From: Streptomyces coeruleorubidus
GTDB lineage: Bacteria > Actinomycetota > Actinomycetes > Streptomycetales > Streptomycetaceae
Direction of reading: 5' to 3'
Assembly: GCF_008705135.1 (NCBI RefSeq)
Contig: NZ_CP023694.1
Coordinates: 6,243,001 to 6,307,000 of the forward strand
Length of the DNA stretch: 64,000 nt
The translations under genes and the position numbers were made by a program. The notes under the pieces were generated by a model. It did not search any database. It saw only the letters and a program-made list of their open reading frames with translations, and was not told the origin of the DNA. Of the stretch, positions 16,473 through 25,435 are shown piece after piece. Within the stretch, counting starts at the first letter, position 1. The number at the start of each line of letters is the position of its first letter.

Positions 16473-17486
16473 CTAGCGGGCGTCGACGTGCTGGAAGTCG
16501 ACGGCGGTGATCCTGGCGGACTTCGGGGTCAGTTCGGCCAGGCCCTGGCCCTCGAACACGTCGGTGATGAGGGCGCCCCTGGTGGCGCCGAGAGCGGACT
16601 GTTCGTCGTTGGGGACGAGATCCGCGATGGAGCGGTAGGACTCCTTCAGCAGGGATTCCTGCTTGTGGGCGGCCGGGAACAGGGCGAGGACGCCACCGTC
16701 GGCGGTCCGCAGGGCGTACACGCTCGGGTCGGCGGGGGTCTTGGCGAAGAACCTCTCGGTGGCCTTGCCGCCGGCCGCGCCCTCGGTGCTGCTCCGCTGG
16801 TGGGTCTTCCCGGCGTTCTCGACCGGCTCGGTGGAGGTCAGGGCCTTGCCCTTCTTCTTGCCGCCGGTCTCCAGGAAGTCCGCGTAGGCGGCACCGATGT
16901 CGGAGGGGGCGAGCTTGCCGACCTTGGTGGCGGGGTCGACGGCCTCGGCGAGACCGTGACGGTCCAGGGCCGGCTTCGGAGGCTCTTCGCCGTCGGCCCA
17001 CAGGGCCAGCACCATCTTGTAGGTGCCGCCCACCTTGTCGAAGACCAGCAGCACGCTGTTCTCGCTGTTCTCGCTGGACTTCGCCCGGACGGCGAACCAG
17101 GTGGCCGTGCCCTTCCTGGGGATCACGTACTCGCGGTCCCGGTAGGAGAAGGGCTCGGCATAGGCCTTCTGCTCCTTCTTCGGCCAGGTCTCGAAGAGGG
17201 TGTAGGTGGCCTTGTCCATCGCGTAGACCTGACCCGCCTCGACCGTCCCCAGGAGCTTCTCGTCCTGCGCCGCGTTGGCCTTGTTGTTGACCTCCTCGTA
17301 GTGATCGGCGATCTTCTTGGCGGCCGCCTTGCTGACCACGCCCTGCGGGGCGTCGTCGCCGGAGGCCTTGCCGGAGTCCGAGCCGGCCTGGCCGCCGCAC
17401 GCGGTCAGGGCGAGAGCGGTGGTGACCCCGACGGCGGCGACCTTGAGACGCGGCAGCCGTACGAGGCGGGTGGTGTGGGGGGACAT
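16473..17486 (-). CDS. secreted lipoprotein, unknown function
   Basis: 337-residue lipoprotein. After a basic N-region (RLVRLPRLK) and hydrophobic core, the lipobox LTAC places the lipidated residue at Cys30. The mature part is about 300 residues with AKKIADHYEEVNNKANAAQDEKLLGTVEAG near its start, reminiscent of actinomycete lipoproteins of unknown role in which two similar lobes follow the signal. The ATG at 17486 is chosen over a codon 20 residues upstream because AAGGAGATC lies 11 bases before it and the signal peptide then begins normally. No operon partner is evident. Confidence 0.8.
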   Translation of the reverse strand: MSPHTTRLVRLPRLKVAAVGVTTALALTACGGQAGSDSGKASGDDAPQGVVSKAAAKKIADHYEEVNNKANAAQDEKLLGTVEAGQVYAMDKATYTLFETWPKKEQKAYAEPFSYRDREYVIPRKGTATWFAVRAKSSENSENSVLLVFDKVGGTYKMVLALWADGEEPPKPALDRHGLAEAVDPATKVGKLAPSDIGAAYADFLETGGKKKGKALTSTEPVENAGKTHQRSSTEGAAGGKATERFFAKTPADPSVYALRTADGGVLALFPAAHKQESLLKESYRSIADLVPNDEQSALGATRGALITDVFEGQGLAELTPKSARITAVDFQHVDAR

Positions 17487-17579
17487 GCGGTGGTGATCTC
17501 CTTCATGGCCACGGAGGGTGACGGGCTCAAGGAGGACAGTAGTCACCCTGCATGGACATGACGTGACCGGGGTTCGCTC

Positions 17580-18518
17580 CTAGGCCAGCAACCCCGACGA
17601 CTTCCACAACCGCCGCCCGGCCCCCCGCAACACCCCGATGTCGTCCAGGAAGTCCGTCAACCGCTTGGATCCGCTCTGCATGACCTCGCGGCGATGGCCG
17701 CTCGCCCTCACCTGCGCGAGGGCCTCCCGCTTGTCCAGGCCCACGTTCGTGTAGACGTCGGGGTTCACGAACGCCACCGAGAACACCCGGGCGAACTCCC
17801 CGGAGGTGATGCGGGTGAACTCCTGGGACCACTTGGGGGCCGTCACCATCTGGCGGCGCAGTTCCTCGCGGGCGTAGCGCACGTGGCGGGCCTCCTCCAC
17901 GACGTGGATGCGGGTGACACCGCGGATGAGGGGCTGGACCCGCTCGTCGGGGAAGGTCAGGCGCTGCATCCAGTCGAGGACCTCCTCGCCGAGCAGGGTC
18001 GCCGTGAAGGAACCCGGAGTGGTCGAGATGGTCTTGAAGAGGCGGCCCAGGTGCTGGTGCACGCGGCTGACCGGGTACCAGGGTGTGCCGCCGTGGGATA
18101 TCAGGCGGGCGAACATCTTGGAGTGCCGGCACTCGTCCTCGATCTCGGTGAGCGCGTAGCGCACGTGCGCGCTCGTCGCCGCCTTGTCGTAGATGTGGCG
18201 GACCAGCAGCTGCATCAGGATGATCTCGAACCAGATGCCGAGCGAGGCGAGTGCCGCCGCCTCGTGCTGGGAGAGCAGGATCCGCTGCTCCTCGCTCATC
18301 CGCTTCCAGAGCGGCGTGTCGTAGAGCGACACCAGCTCCGGCGGCCAGAACCACTTGCCCTCCTCGAAGGGCGCGTCCCAGTCCAGTTCCTTGTCCGGGT
18401 CGAAGGAGTGCTTGGCGGAGGAGTCGAGCAGCCGCTGGGCCACCTGCTCCCGGTCCTTGAGCAGGCCCAGGGCATCGCGCAGGCCGTCGAGCGCGTCGGC
18501 TTCCGTCAGGGTCGTCAT
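17580..18518 (-). CDS. AurF-like diiron N-oxygenase family protein
   Basis: 312-residue helical protein of the p-aminobenzoate N-oxygenase (AurF) superfamily. Diiron ligands can be seen as LLSQHEAAALASLGIWFE, LTEIEDECRHSKMF, LLGEEVLDWMQ and THIHVVEEARHVRYA-like (RIHVVEEARHVRYA), giving the E/ExxH/E/ExxxH pattern. Enzymes of this family use O2 to oxidise amines or hydroxylate. There is no biosynthetic neighbourhood here, so the physiological substrate is unknown. The ATG at 18518 follows GAGGTGGGC. Confidence 0.88.
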   Translation of the reverse strand: MTTLTEADALDGLRDALGLLKDREQVAQRLLDSSAKHSFDPDKELDWDAPFEEGKWFWPPELVSLYDTPLWKRMSEEQRILLSQHEAAALASLGIWFEIILMQLLVRHIYDKAATSAHVRYALTEIEDECRHSKMFARLISHGGTPWYPVSRVHQHLGRLFKTISTTPGSFTATLLGEEVLDWMQRLTFPDERVQPLIRGVTRIHVVEEARHVRYAREELRRQMVTAPKWSQEFTRITSGEFARVFSVAFVNPDVYTNVGLDKREALAQVRASGHRREVMQSGSKRLTDFLDDIGVLRGAGRRLWKSSGLLA

Positions 18519-18616
18519 GGCTGCCCACCTCGTTGTGCACACGTCACTGTCCCCCTTATGAGACTGCCTGTCAGCAAGCTCGTCAATCCCCTGTGCGCGA
18601 CTTGTTGACCCGGCGT

Positions 18617-20080
18617 CTACCTCGGGTGAGCCAGTACCGCCTCCATCACCGCCCGTGCGATCGGTGCCGCGTCGCCGCCCCCGCTGATGTCCCGGCGCCG
18701 CGCCTCCGCCTCCTCCACGACCACCGCGACCGCCACCCGCGGTGCCAGGTCGCGGTCGCCCTGCGCCCAGGAGACGAACCAGGCGTACGGCATGCCGGAG
18801 TTGCCGAGGCCGTGCTGGGCGGTGCCGGTCTTGCCGCCCACCTTGGCGCCCCGGATCGCGGCCCGGCGTCCGGTGCCGTTCTCGACCACCTCCCGCATCA
18901 GCGCGCGCAGCCGGACCGCGGTCGAGGGGTACATCGCCTGGCGGACCGCGCGCGAGCCGGGGGCCGCGAGGGTGCTGCCGCTCGGCCGGGTCGTGCGCTC
19001 CACCAGGTACGGCTCCCGTACCTGACCGCCGTTGGCGACGGCCGCCGCGACCATCGCCATCTGGAGCGGCGTGGCGCGGGTGTTGTACTGGCCGATCGAC
19101 GACAGGCCGAGCTGGGCCCGGTCGAGCGAGGTGTCGAAGGTGGACCGGGCCACCGGGAAGGGAATCCGCAGCGCCGGGTTGTTGAAGCCGAAGGCATGGG
19201 CCGTGGCCGTCATGTCCGTCCCACCCACTTCCACGCCGAGCTTGGCGAACACCGTGTTGCAGGAGAGGGTGAAGGCCTCACGCAGGGAGGCGTCCCGGCA
19301 GCCCCGGGACGCGTTCGTCAGGCGGGTCCGCGTCCCGGGCAGGGTGTACGGGTCGGGGGAGTCCGTCGGCGCGTCGAGGTCCCTGACCACGCCGGCGTCC
19401 AGCGCCGCGGCCGCGGTGACGACCTTGAAGGCCGAGCCCGGCGGATACGTCTGCCGTGCCGCCCGGTTGAGCATCGGCCGGTCCCTGTCCGAGGCGAGCC
19501 GGGCCCAAGCCCGGGCCGCCGCCGACCCGTTCCCGGACAGCGGCTGGGGGTCGTAGGACGGGCGGGACACCAGGGCCAGGATCCGGCCGGTCGACGGGTC
19601 CAGCGCCGCGACCGCGCCCTTGAGCCCGGCGAGTCCCTTGTACGCCGCCCGTTGCGCGGCCGGGTCGAGGGTCGTGACGACGTCCCCGCCGGAGTTCCGT
19701 GCCCGCGTGAAGTCGCTCCACAGCGGGAACGGCGCGAGCCTCGGGTCCGTGCCGGACAGGACGCCGTCCTCGGCCTTCTCCAGGAGCGTCGTCCCGTACA
19801 ACTGGGAGGCGAAGCCGGTGACCGGGGCGTACAACGGCCCGTCCGTGTAGGTCCGTTCGTAGCGCAGATGCTCGCGCGTGTCCTTCGAGCCGGTGACGGG
19901 CCGGCCGCCGACCAGGATGTCGCCGCGCGGTTCCTCGTAACGGGCGATGTCGGGGCGGCGGTTGGCGGGGTTGCGGTTGTACTCGGGGGCCTGGACGACC
20001 TGGACGCGGGCGGCGTTCAGCAGCAGCGCCACCAGCAGCAGGGCGCAGAAGAGGCTTGCGTGCCGGATGTGCCGCGTCAC
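18617..20080 (-). CDS. class B penicillin-binding protein (PbpA type)
   Basis: 487-residue transpeptidase. One N-terminal membrane helix (ASLFCALLLVALLLNAA) is followed by a short dimerisation domain and the transpeptidase domain with SxxK at Ser216-Lys219 (YPPGSAFK), SxN at Ser273 (LSCN) and KTG in VGGKTGTAQ. The GTG start overlaps the stop of the upstream FtsW/RodA gene as GTGA, so the SEDS-PBP pair is co-translated. Pairs of this kind form a glycosyltransferase/transpeptidase complex for septal or sporulation wall synthesis. No pknB-type kinase gene adjoins it, unlike the canonical pbpA locus. Confidence 0.95.
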   Translation of the reverse strand: MTRHIRHASLFCALLLVALLLNAARVQVVQAPEYNRNPANRRPDIARYEEPRGDILVGGRPVTGSKDTREHLRYERTYTDGPLYAPVTGFASQLYGTTLLEKAEDGVLSGTDPRLAPFPLWSDFTRARNSGGDVVTTLDPAAQRAAYKGLAGLKGAVAALDPSTGRILALVSRPSYDPQPLSGNGSAAARAWARLASDRDRPMLNRAARQTYPPGSAFKVVTAAAALDAGVVRDLDAPTDSPDPYTLPGTRTRLTNASRGCRDASLREAFTLSCNTVFAKLGVEVGGTDMTATAHAFGFNNPALRIPFPVARSTFDTSLDRAQLGLSSIGQYNTRATPLQMAMVAAAVANGGQVREPYLVERTTRPSGSTLAAPGSRAVRQAMYPSTAVRLRALMREVVENGTGRRAAIRGAKVGGKTGTAQHGLGNSGMPYAWFVSWAQGDRDLAPRVAVAVVVEEAEARRRDISGGGDAAPIARAVMEAVLAHPR

Positions 20081-21441
20081 CGGGGGCCCTGCCCGTCGCC
20101 CTGCCGCCTGGCCAAGTCGCTCACCCGGACCAGCAGCGCCACGATCGCCCAGTTGGTCACCACCGACGAGCCGCCCTGCGCCAGGAACGGCATCGCCATG
20201 CCGGTCAGCGGGATCAGTCCGGTCACCCCGCCCGCGATCACGAACACCTGGAGCGCCACGAGCGAGGAGAGGCCGACGGCGAGCAGTCGTCCGAAGGGCT
20301 CGCGCAGCGCGAGACCCGCCCGGTAGCCGCGCTCCACCAGCAGGCCGTAGAGGAGGAAGATCGCGGACAGTCCCGCCAGGCCGAGTTCCTCGCCCGCCGT
20401 GGCCAGGATGAAGTCCGACTTCACGGCGAAGCCGATGAGGACCGAGTGGCCGAGCCCGAGGCCCGTGCCGAGCATGCCGCCCTCCCCGAAGGCGAACAGG
20501 GACTGGGCGATCTGGTTCGGGCCCTCGCCCGCCTCGATCGAAGCGAACGGGTGCAGCCACGTATCGATCCTGCTGTGCACGTGCGGCTCCAGCCGGCCGA
20601 CGGCGACCGCCCCCAGCGCGGCCAGCAGCAGACCGACGGCGATCCAGCCGGTGCGGCCGGTGGCGACGTAGAGGAGGACGACGAAGAGGCCGAAGAAGAG
20701 CAGGGACGTGCCCAGGTCGCGCTCCAGGACCAGGACGCCGACGCTGACCAGCCAGACGGCGACGATCGGGCCGAGAACCCGGCCGGTGGGGAGCTGGAGT
20801 TTCCAGATGCGGCGGCCGGTGTAGGCGAGGGCGTTGCGGTTCGCGGCCAGGTACGCGGCGAAGAACACCGCCAGCAGCACCTTCGCAAACTCGCCCGGCT
20901 GGATGGAGAACCCGGCGAGACGGATCCAGATGCGGGCGCCGTTCACCGCCGGGAACAGGATCGGCAGGGTGAGCAGCACGAGCGCGGTGACGACACAGAC
21001 GTACGTGTAGCGCTGGAGCACCCGGTGGTCGCGCAGCAGCAGGACGACCAGGATGAACAGCGTCACGCCGAGAGTCGACCAGATCAGCTGGGCCGGTGCC
21101 GCCCGGTCGCCCGGGGTCTCCAGGTCCAGCCGGTAGATGAGCACCAGGCCGAGCCCGTTGAGCAGCACGCCGATGGGCAGGAGGAGCGGGTCGGCGTGCG
21201 ACGCCCGCAGGCGTACGGCCAGATGCGCCAGCAGCGCGAGCACGCCGAGCCCGGCGCCGTAACCGGCGGCACCGGGCGGGAGAGTGCCGTGCCGGGCGAG
21301 GCCGACGGCGCAGTAGCCGTACACGGACAGCAGTACGGCCAGGACGATGAGGGCGAGTTCGATGCCACGGCGCCGGGGGAGGCGGCGGACGGCGGGCGCG
21401 GGCGGGTCCGCCGTCGCCACGGTGATTCCGGCCTTGCTCAT
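20077..21441 (-). CDS. SEDS-family peptidoglycan polymerase (FtsW/RodA/SpoVE)
   Basis: 454-residue polytopic membrane protein with about ten helices. SEDS landmarks include LIYRLDLETPGDRAAPAQL, RIWIRLAGFSIQPGEFAKVLLAVFFA (the conserved GxxxxQPxExxK loop), a helix beginning ERDLGTSLLFFG with the catalytic-loop Glu/Asp, and QSLFAFGEGGMLGTGLGLG and FILATAGEELG. It polymerises lipid II together with the downstream PBP. The start is ATG 21441, after which the SH3 gene ends 52 bp upstream. Confidence 0.96.
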   Translation of the reverse strand: MSKAGITVATADPPAPAVRRLPRRRGIELALIVLAVLLSVYGYCAVGLARHGTLPPGAAGYGAGLGVLALLAHLAVRLRASHADPLLLPIGVLLNGLGLVLIYRLDLETPGDRAAPAQLIWSTLGVTLFILVVLLLRDHRVLQRYTYVCVVTALVLLTLPILFPAVNGARIWIRLAGFSIQPGEFAKVLLAVFFAAYLAANRNALAYTGRRIWKLQLPTGRVLGPIVAVWLVSVGVLVLERDLGTSLLFFGLFVVLLYVATGRTGWIAVGLLLAALGAVAVGRLEPHVHSRIDTWLHPFASIEAGEGPNQIAQSLFAFGEGGMLGTGLGLGHSVLIGFAVKSDFILATAGEELGLAGLSAIFLLYGLLVERGYRAGLALREPFGRLLAVGLSSLVALQVFVIAGGVTGLIPLTGMAMPFLAQGGSSVVTNWAIVALLVRVSDLARRQGDGQGPR

Positions 21442-21493
21442 GTCCGGAATCTAACCAAATGAGCCGTGTGGTGGGCTTCGGATTGCCCGATTG

Positions 21494-22000
21494 TCAGCAC
21501 CGGCGTGGCTTGCGGTCGATGGGGTCGATGAAGCGGGCCGAGCCCCACGCCCAGGTGCCGTCCGTGAGGAGGTACCAGGTGCGATTGCCCTGCACGCTCT
21601 CGCCTTCCCACTTGCAGAAGATGGAGACGACGTCGCCCCGGTGGGCGAACCGGATGATCTGTGAGCCGCGGTTGGGCGCGCTGCGCAGCGCCAGGGTGTT
21701 CGCCGTGACGACGCCTCTGGTGGTGCGTGGATCGTCGTGGTGATCGCCGTTGCCGCCCGTGTTGTCGTTGCGGCCGCCGTTCCAGTCGCCGTTGCCGTTG
21801 CCGCCGCCGTTCCAGTCGTCGTTGCCGTTGCCGCCACCGTTCCAGTCGTCGTTCCCGGCGGTGGAGGTACCGGAGGATGGGTCGCCCCCCGTGCCCCAGT
21901 CGTCGTCCGCGACGGCGGGGGTGACGGCTGCCGTGGCCGCGAGGATGCCGGCGGCGGCTGCTATGGAGAGGCGGCTGGTGAGTGAGGAGCGCAGGGACAT
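21494..22000 (-). CDS. secreted SH3-like domain protein with DDWNGGGN repeats
   Basis: 168-residue exported protein. A signal peptide (RLSIAAAAGILAATAAVTPAVA) is followed by a low-complexity segment in which a roughly 10-residue unit, NDDWNGGGNG, is repeated about four times, then an SH3_3-like domain (VVTANTLALRSAPNRGSQIIRFAHRGDVVSIFCKWEGESVQGNRTWYLLTDGTWAWGSARFI). Two Cys residues flank the domain. SH3_3 domains often bind cell wall. The ATG at 22000 follows GGAGG at 8 bases and is preferred to the ATG at 22015. Confidence 0.88.
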   Translation of the reverse strand: MSLRSSLTSRLSIAAAAGILAATAAVTPAVADDDWGTGGDPSSGTSTAGNDDWNGGGNGNDDWNGGGNGNGDWNGGRNDNTGGNGDHHDDPRTTRGVVTANTLALRSAPNRGSQIIRFAHRGDVVSIFCKWEGESVQGNRTWYLLTDGTWAWGSARFIDPIDRKPRRC

Positions 22001-22178
22001 GGGGGTTACCTCCATGTGGAGCAGAGGGTGTCAAAGCTGACTAACCGCCACATTAGGAGCGCCCGATGACCCCCGCCCGTCACACTGGGCCATAGGGGGA
22101 CGCACTGAAGGGGCGCGGGGAACCGCGCGACGTTTCACGAACAGCTCGCAGACGGACGACCAGCAGCGGCCCGAGTTC

Positions 22179-23438
22179 TCAGCGCTCCTCCGCGGCCAGG
22201 GTCAGCGTCGCCACCGCCCCGCCGTCCGGCGCGTTCGCGAATTCCAGCCGCGCACCGAGCACCTCGGCCTGCCCCAGCGCGATGGTCAGTCCGAGCCCAT
22301 GCCCTCTCGCCCCGCCCTCCGTCCGGAACCGCTGCGGCCCGTGCGCCACCAGATACTCCGGAAAGCCGTCCCCGTGATCCCGAACGGTGACCACCGGCCC
22401 GTCCACGGTCAGCACGACCGGCCCCCGCCCGTGCTTGTGCGCGTTCGCCACGAGATTGCCCAGCACCCGCTCCAGCCGCCGCCGGTCCGTCTCCACGGCC
22501 ACGTCCCGTACGACCCTGACCTCCGTGCCGCTCCCCGCGCCCCGCACCGCCCGCTCGGCCAGCGGCCCCAACTGCTCGGTGTCCAGCTCCAGCCGCTCCC
22601 GTCCGGTGTCCAGCCGGGAGATCTCCAGCAGGTCCTCGGTGAGGGTGCGCAGCGCAGCCACCCGGTCCCGCACCAGCTCGGTCGGGCGGCCCGGCGGCAG
22701 CAGTTCGGCCGCCGCGTGCAGTCCGGTCAGCGGGGTGCGCAGTTCGTGCGCGACATCCGCGGTGAACCGCTGCTCGGCGAGCAGTTTGCCCTGCAACGAC
22801 GACGCCATGGAGTCCAGCGCGGCGGCGACCGCGGCCACTTCGTCCTGCGGGCGCGCCGGGTCCTTCGTACTCGGGTCCGTGCGCGGGTCGTTGACGCGCG
22901 CGTCCAGGTCGCCCGCGCTGATCCGCCGGGCCACCAGCGCCGTGGTGTGCAGCCGCCGCGTCACCCGCGTCACCGCGAACGCGCCGACCAGCAGCGTCGC
23001 CCCGATCGCCAGCCCCGACGACCACAGGATCGCCCGGTCCAGGCCCTGGATGGTGCGGGCCTGCTGGGAGTAGTCGACCGCCACGGCCAGGGCCCGGCCG
23101 CCGTCGGCGGGCCCGGCCGCCCACATCGTGGGGCGCCCCCGGAAGTCGGAGACCATCGTGCCGCGGTCCCCGCCGACCGCCAGGTTCCGCAGCGGCCGGG
23201 GCAGGCCCGGGGGATCCACGCCGGCGCCACGCTTGAGCGAGTCCCCGGCCTCGTACCGCTCCGTCGCCTGCGTCAGCCGCTGCAACGCCTGGTCGCGGGC
23301 CTGGCCGACGGTCTGGTTCGTCACCTGCACGTGGACCAGGACACCGAGCAGGGCGGCCAGCGCGCAGCACATCACGGTGATGAAGGCGGCGGCCTTCGCG
23401 GCGAGCGTCCCGGACCACTGCGGGAGCCTGGGTCTCAT
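22179..23438 (-). CDS. sensor histidine kinase
   Basis: 419-residue kinase with TM1 (about 18-40), an extracytoplasmic loop of about 90 residues, TM2 (about 138-158), HAMP, phospho-acceptor His231 in VAHELRTP, and HATPase_c motifs VLGNLVANAHKHGRG, VRDHGDGF and GHGLGLTIALGQAEVLGA. The ATG overlaps the stop of the upstream lipoprotein-like gene (ATGA). No response regulator gene flanks it in this window, so either it is an orphan or its regulator lies elsewhere. Confidence 0.93.
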   Translation of the reverse strand: MRPRLPQWSGTLAAKAAAFITVMCCALAALLGVLVHVQVTNQTVGQARDQALQRLTQATERYEAGDSLKRGAGVDPPGLPRPLRNLAVGGDRGTMVSDFRGRPTMWAAGPADGGRALAVAVDYSQQARTIQGLDRAILWSSGLAIGATLLVGAFAVTRVTRRLHTTALVARRISAGDLDARVNDPRTDPSTKDPARPQDEVAAVAAALDSMASSLQGKLLAEQRFTADVAHELRTPLTGLHAAAELLPPGRPTELVRDRVAALRTLTEDLLEISRLDTGRERLELDTEQLGPLAERAVRGAGSGTEVRVVRDVAVETDRRRLERVLGNLVANAHKHGRGPVVLTVDGPVVTVRDHGDGFPEYLVAHGPQRFRTEGGARGHGLGLTIALGQAEVLGARLEFANAPDGGAVATLTLAAEER

Positions 23439-24739
23439 CCGGTGCTCGCCGAGGGGGAGAGGGAGGGAGCGGCGGAGGGGTACCGGGAGTGCTTGCGCGG
23501 GCCGGTGCGCAGCATCTCGTCCTGGGTGAGCAGCATGGCCCGCTGGTCCCGGTCCCAGGTCCACTGGAGTCGGTACTCGTAGCCCGCGACCTCGGAGGGC
23601 GAGCGGATGACGAGGGAACGCCCGGCCAGCTCGACGCCGCTCAGCGCGTCCTCCCAGGCCATCACCCGCACCAGCCGGTGCTTCTCGACGGTGTAGACGC
23701 GCACCGCGGTGGTCTTGCCGGGCAGCAGCCGGAAGCCCAGGGTCAGGTCGTCGCGCCCGTCGCCGGTGAGGTCCCGGTAGTACGGCCTGAGAACCGGGCA
23801 CCGGCCGTGCTCCGGGCCCTTGCCGCAGTCGGCCATCCTGCGGTTCGTGTCGCGGTACGGCGCCTTGTCGCCGTCGTAGTCGCCCGGACTCGCGGCGATC
23901 TCGGCCCGGACGACCCCGACCGGGTCCACCCGGCGGATGTCGTCGCGGGGGACCTTGACGCCCTTGACCACCTCGGTGTTCACCTCACCGATCTCGAACG
24001 CCGGACTGGACGCCGGCGTCAGCTCCGGCCAGAGCCGGGCGGGCCCGACGGCCGTCGCCGTCGCACCGGCACCTTCCAGCCCACCGGCGTCCCCGCAGCC
24101 GACGGCGGCCGCCAGCAGGAGAGCGACGGCGGCGGCACGAAGGGCGACTTTTCCGGGCCGCCGGGGGTGGCTTCCGACGGGGTTTCCGGCGGGCTTTCCG
24201 GCGGAGGTGGGTGGGATTCCGAGGGGGGTGGGCGGATGTCCGGCGTGGGCGGGTTGGGTTCTCGGCCGGTCCGGCCGGCTCTCCGGGTGGTCGGGGAGGC
24301 GTCCCGGTCGGCCCGGCTGACTTCCCGGCCGGCCCAGTGGGCGCCCCAAACGCCCCAGGCACGCTCCCAGGCGGTCGGCAACGCTGTCAGGACGGCCGAA
24401 AAAGCCGTCGGGGCAGCGGGAGGTGCCGTCCGGGCGGCCGGAGGGGCGATCCGGGCGGCCGGAAGAGCCGCCCGAGCGGCCGGGAGAGTCCCCGGGGCAG
24501 CAGGAGGCGCCGTCAGGGCGGCCGGAGGGGCGATCTGCGCGGCCGGAGGGGCGATCCGGGCGGCCGGAAGGGCCGTCCGAGCGGCCGGGAGAGTCCTCGG
24601 GGCAGCCGGAGACGCCGTCCGCGCGGCCGGAAGGGGCGTCCGAGCGGCCGGGAAGGCCCTCGGGATGACCGGCAAGGCTGTCGACGCGGCTTCCGGGGCG
24701 GCTGACGGGCACTGCACTCCTGGGTTCGAGGACGATCAC
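23435..24739 (-). CDS. lipoprotein-like protein with anomalous repeat-coded N-terminus
   Basis: 434 residues if the upstream GTG at 24739 is used. The recognisable part begins near residue 200 with ALRAAAVALLLAAAVGC, a signal peptide and lipobox, followed by about 220 residues containing YYRDLTGDGRDDLTLGFRLLPGKTTAVRVYTVEKHRLVRV. An accessory lipoprotein translated in an operon with a sensor kinase recalls CseA/CseC. The first 200 residues are low-complexity SGRPDGPSGRPD heptads coded by the 21-bp repeat. I found no start codon between the repeat and the signal sequence in this frame (only GTG 24739 and one just after). Either the protein really has this arginine-rich extension, or a frameshift separates repeat and gene. 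The start is therefore uncertain. Confidence 0.6.
   Translation of the reverse strand: MIVLEPRSAVPVSRPGSRVDSLAGHPEGLPGRSDAPSGRADGVSGCPEDSPGRSDGPSGRPDRPSGRADRPSGRPDGASCCPGDSPGRSGGSSGRPDRPSGRPDGTSRCPDGFFGRPDSVADRLGACLGRLGRPLGRPGSQPGRPGRLPDHPESRPDRPRTQPAHAGHPPTPLGIPPTSAGKPAGNPVGSHPRRPGKVALRAAAVALLLAAAVGCGDAGGLEGAGATATAVGPARLWPELTPASSPAFEIGEVNTEVVKGVKVPRDDIRRVDPVGVVRAEIAASPGDYDGDKAPYRDTNRRMADCGKGPEHGRCPVLRPYYRDLTGDGRDDLTLGFRLLPGKTTAVRVYTVEKHRLVRVMAWEDALSGVELAGRSLVIRSPSEVAGYEYRLQWTWDRDQRAMLLTQDEMLRTGPRKHSRYPSAAPSLSPSASTG
24377..24691. repeat. 21-bp minisatellite, about 15 units
   Basis: Fifteen contiguous 21-bp units (for example those starting GGAGGGGCGAT and GGAAGAGCCGC), with a higher-order period of four units in the middle. 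All six frames stay open across much of it. On the minus strand in the lipoprotein frame it encodes GRPDRPS-like heptads; on the plus strand it would encode AAGGAIR heptads. Degenerate copies continue on the 24,300 side. Confidence 0.9.
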
Positions 24740-24820
24740 ACGGCTCGGACCGACCGTCGGCCCCGTACACCTTATTCGCAGGGACGTCCTATTTGCGCGC
24801 GAGGGAGCCCGTTCGCCGCC

Positions 24821-25324
24821 CTACTCGGTGAGCTCCTCCAGCAGCCGGGCCGTCACCAGCCCGGCCCGCAGATACTCGACGAACAGCTCGTTGTGCAGCG
24901 CCCAGGGCGAACGGCGGTCCCGGATCAGCCGGATCGCCGCATCGGCGGAGCTTCCCCGCCGTATCAGCGCGTGCGCGACGACGAGGCCGGAGCGGTTGTA
25001 CCCGTGGTAACAGCGGACGAGCACCTTGCGGCCCTCGTCCAGCGCCTCGCACGCGGCCTCGGCCAGCCGGATCACACCGGCGAGCTGCGTCCCGTCGAGC
25101 GGCCCGTCGGGTATGGGCCAGACGTGGTGCCGGACGTCGGGATCCGGCCCGTGCCCCGGCAGCCGCAGCAGCGTCTGCACGAGGTCGAACTCGTCCCGTA
25201 CGACGGCGAACTCCGGATGGCCCAAGGCCCCGGTGTACTCGTGGCCGCCCATCCACAACCCGGGGACGACCTCGTTCCAGGCACTCTCCGGAGCGGGCAC
25301 ATCGGGTTTCCTGCGGGTACGCAA
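24821..25324 (-). CDS. dual-specificity/tyrosine phosphatase-like protein
   Basis: 167-residue protein with the CX5R signature CYHGYNRSG (catalytic Cys and Arg) after KVLVR, in the fold of cysteine-based dual-specificity phosphatases. WNEVVPGLWMGGHEY near the N-terminus is also typical of DSPs. The start is uncertain: TTG 25324 has GGGGAGG five bases upstream, while the in-frame TTG at 25363 has its purine run almost touching the codon. It could act on phosphotyrosine or on nucleotides and sugars. Confidence 0.8.
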   Translation of the reverse strand: MRTRRKPDVPAPESAWNEVVPGLWMGGHEYTGALGHPEFAVVRDEFDLVQTLLRLPGHGPDPDVRHHVWPIPDGPLDGTQLAGVIRLAEAACEALDEGRKVLVRCYHGYNRSGLVVAHALIRRGSSADAAIRLIRDRRSPWALHNELFVEYLRAGLVTARLLEELTE

Positions 25325-25435
25325 CGGCGCCTCCCCAGCATCACCGCCCGAAAGCCTGCCCAACTCCTCTCAAAGGTAACCGGGTTCTTGCACCCGCAGC
25401 ACCCCGCCTGTTCCCATGGACTGGGGTGATGGTGC

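Noticed and set aside
20081..20560. N-terminal extension of the PBP frame
   Set aside because: It lies wholly inside the FtsW/RodA gene; the GTGA overlap at 20080 is the natural start.
24377..24691. CRISPR array
   Set aside because: Units are contiguous 21-bp repeats without spacers, and there are no cas genes.
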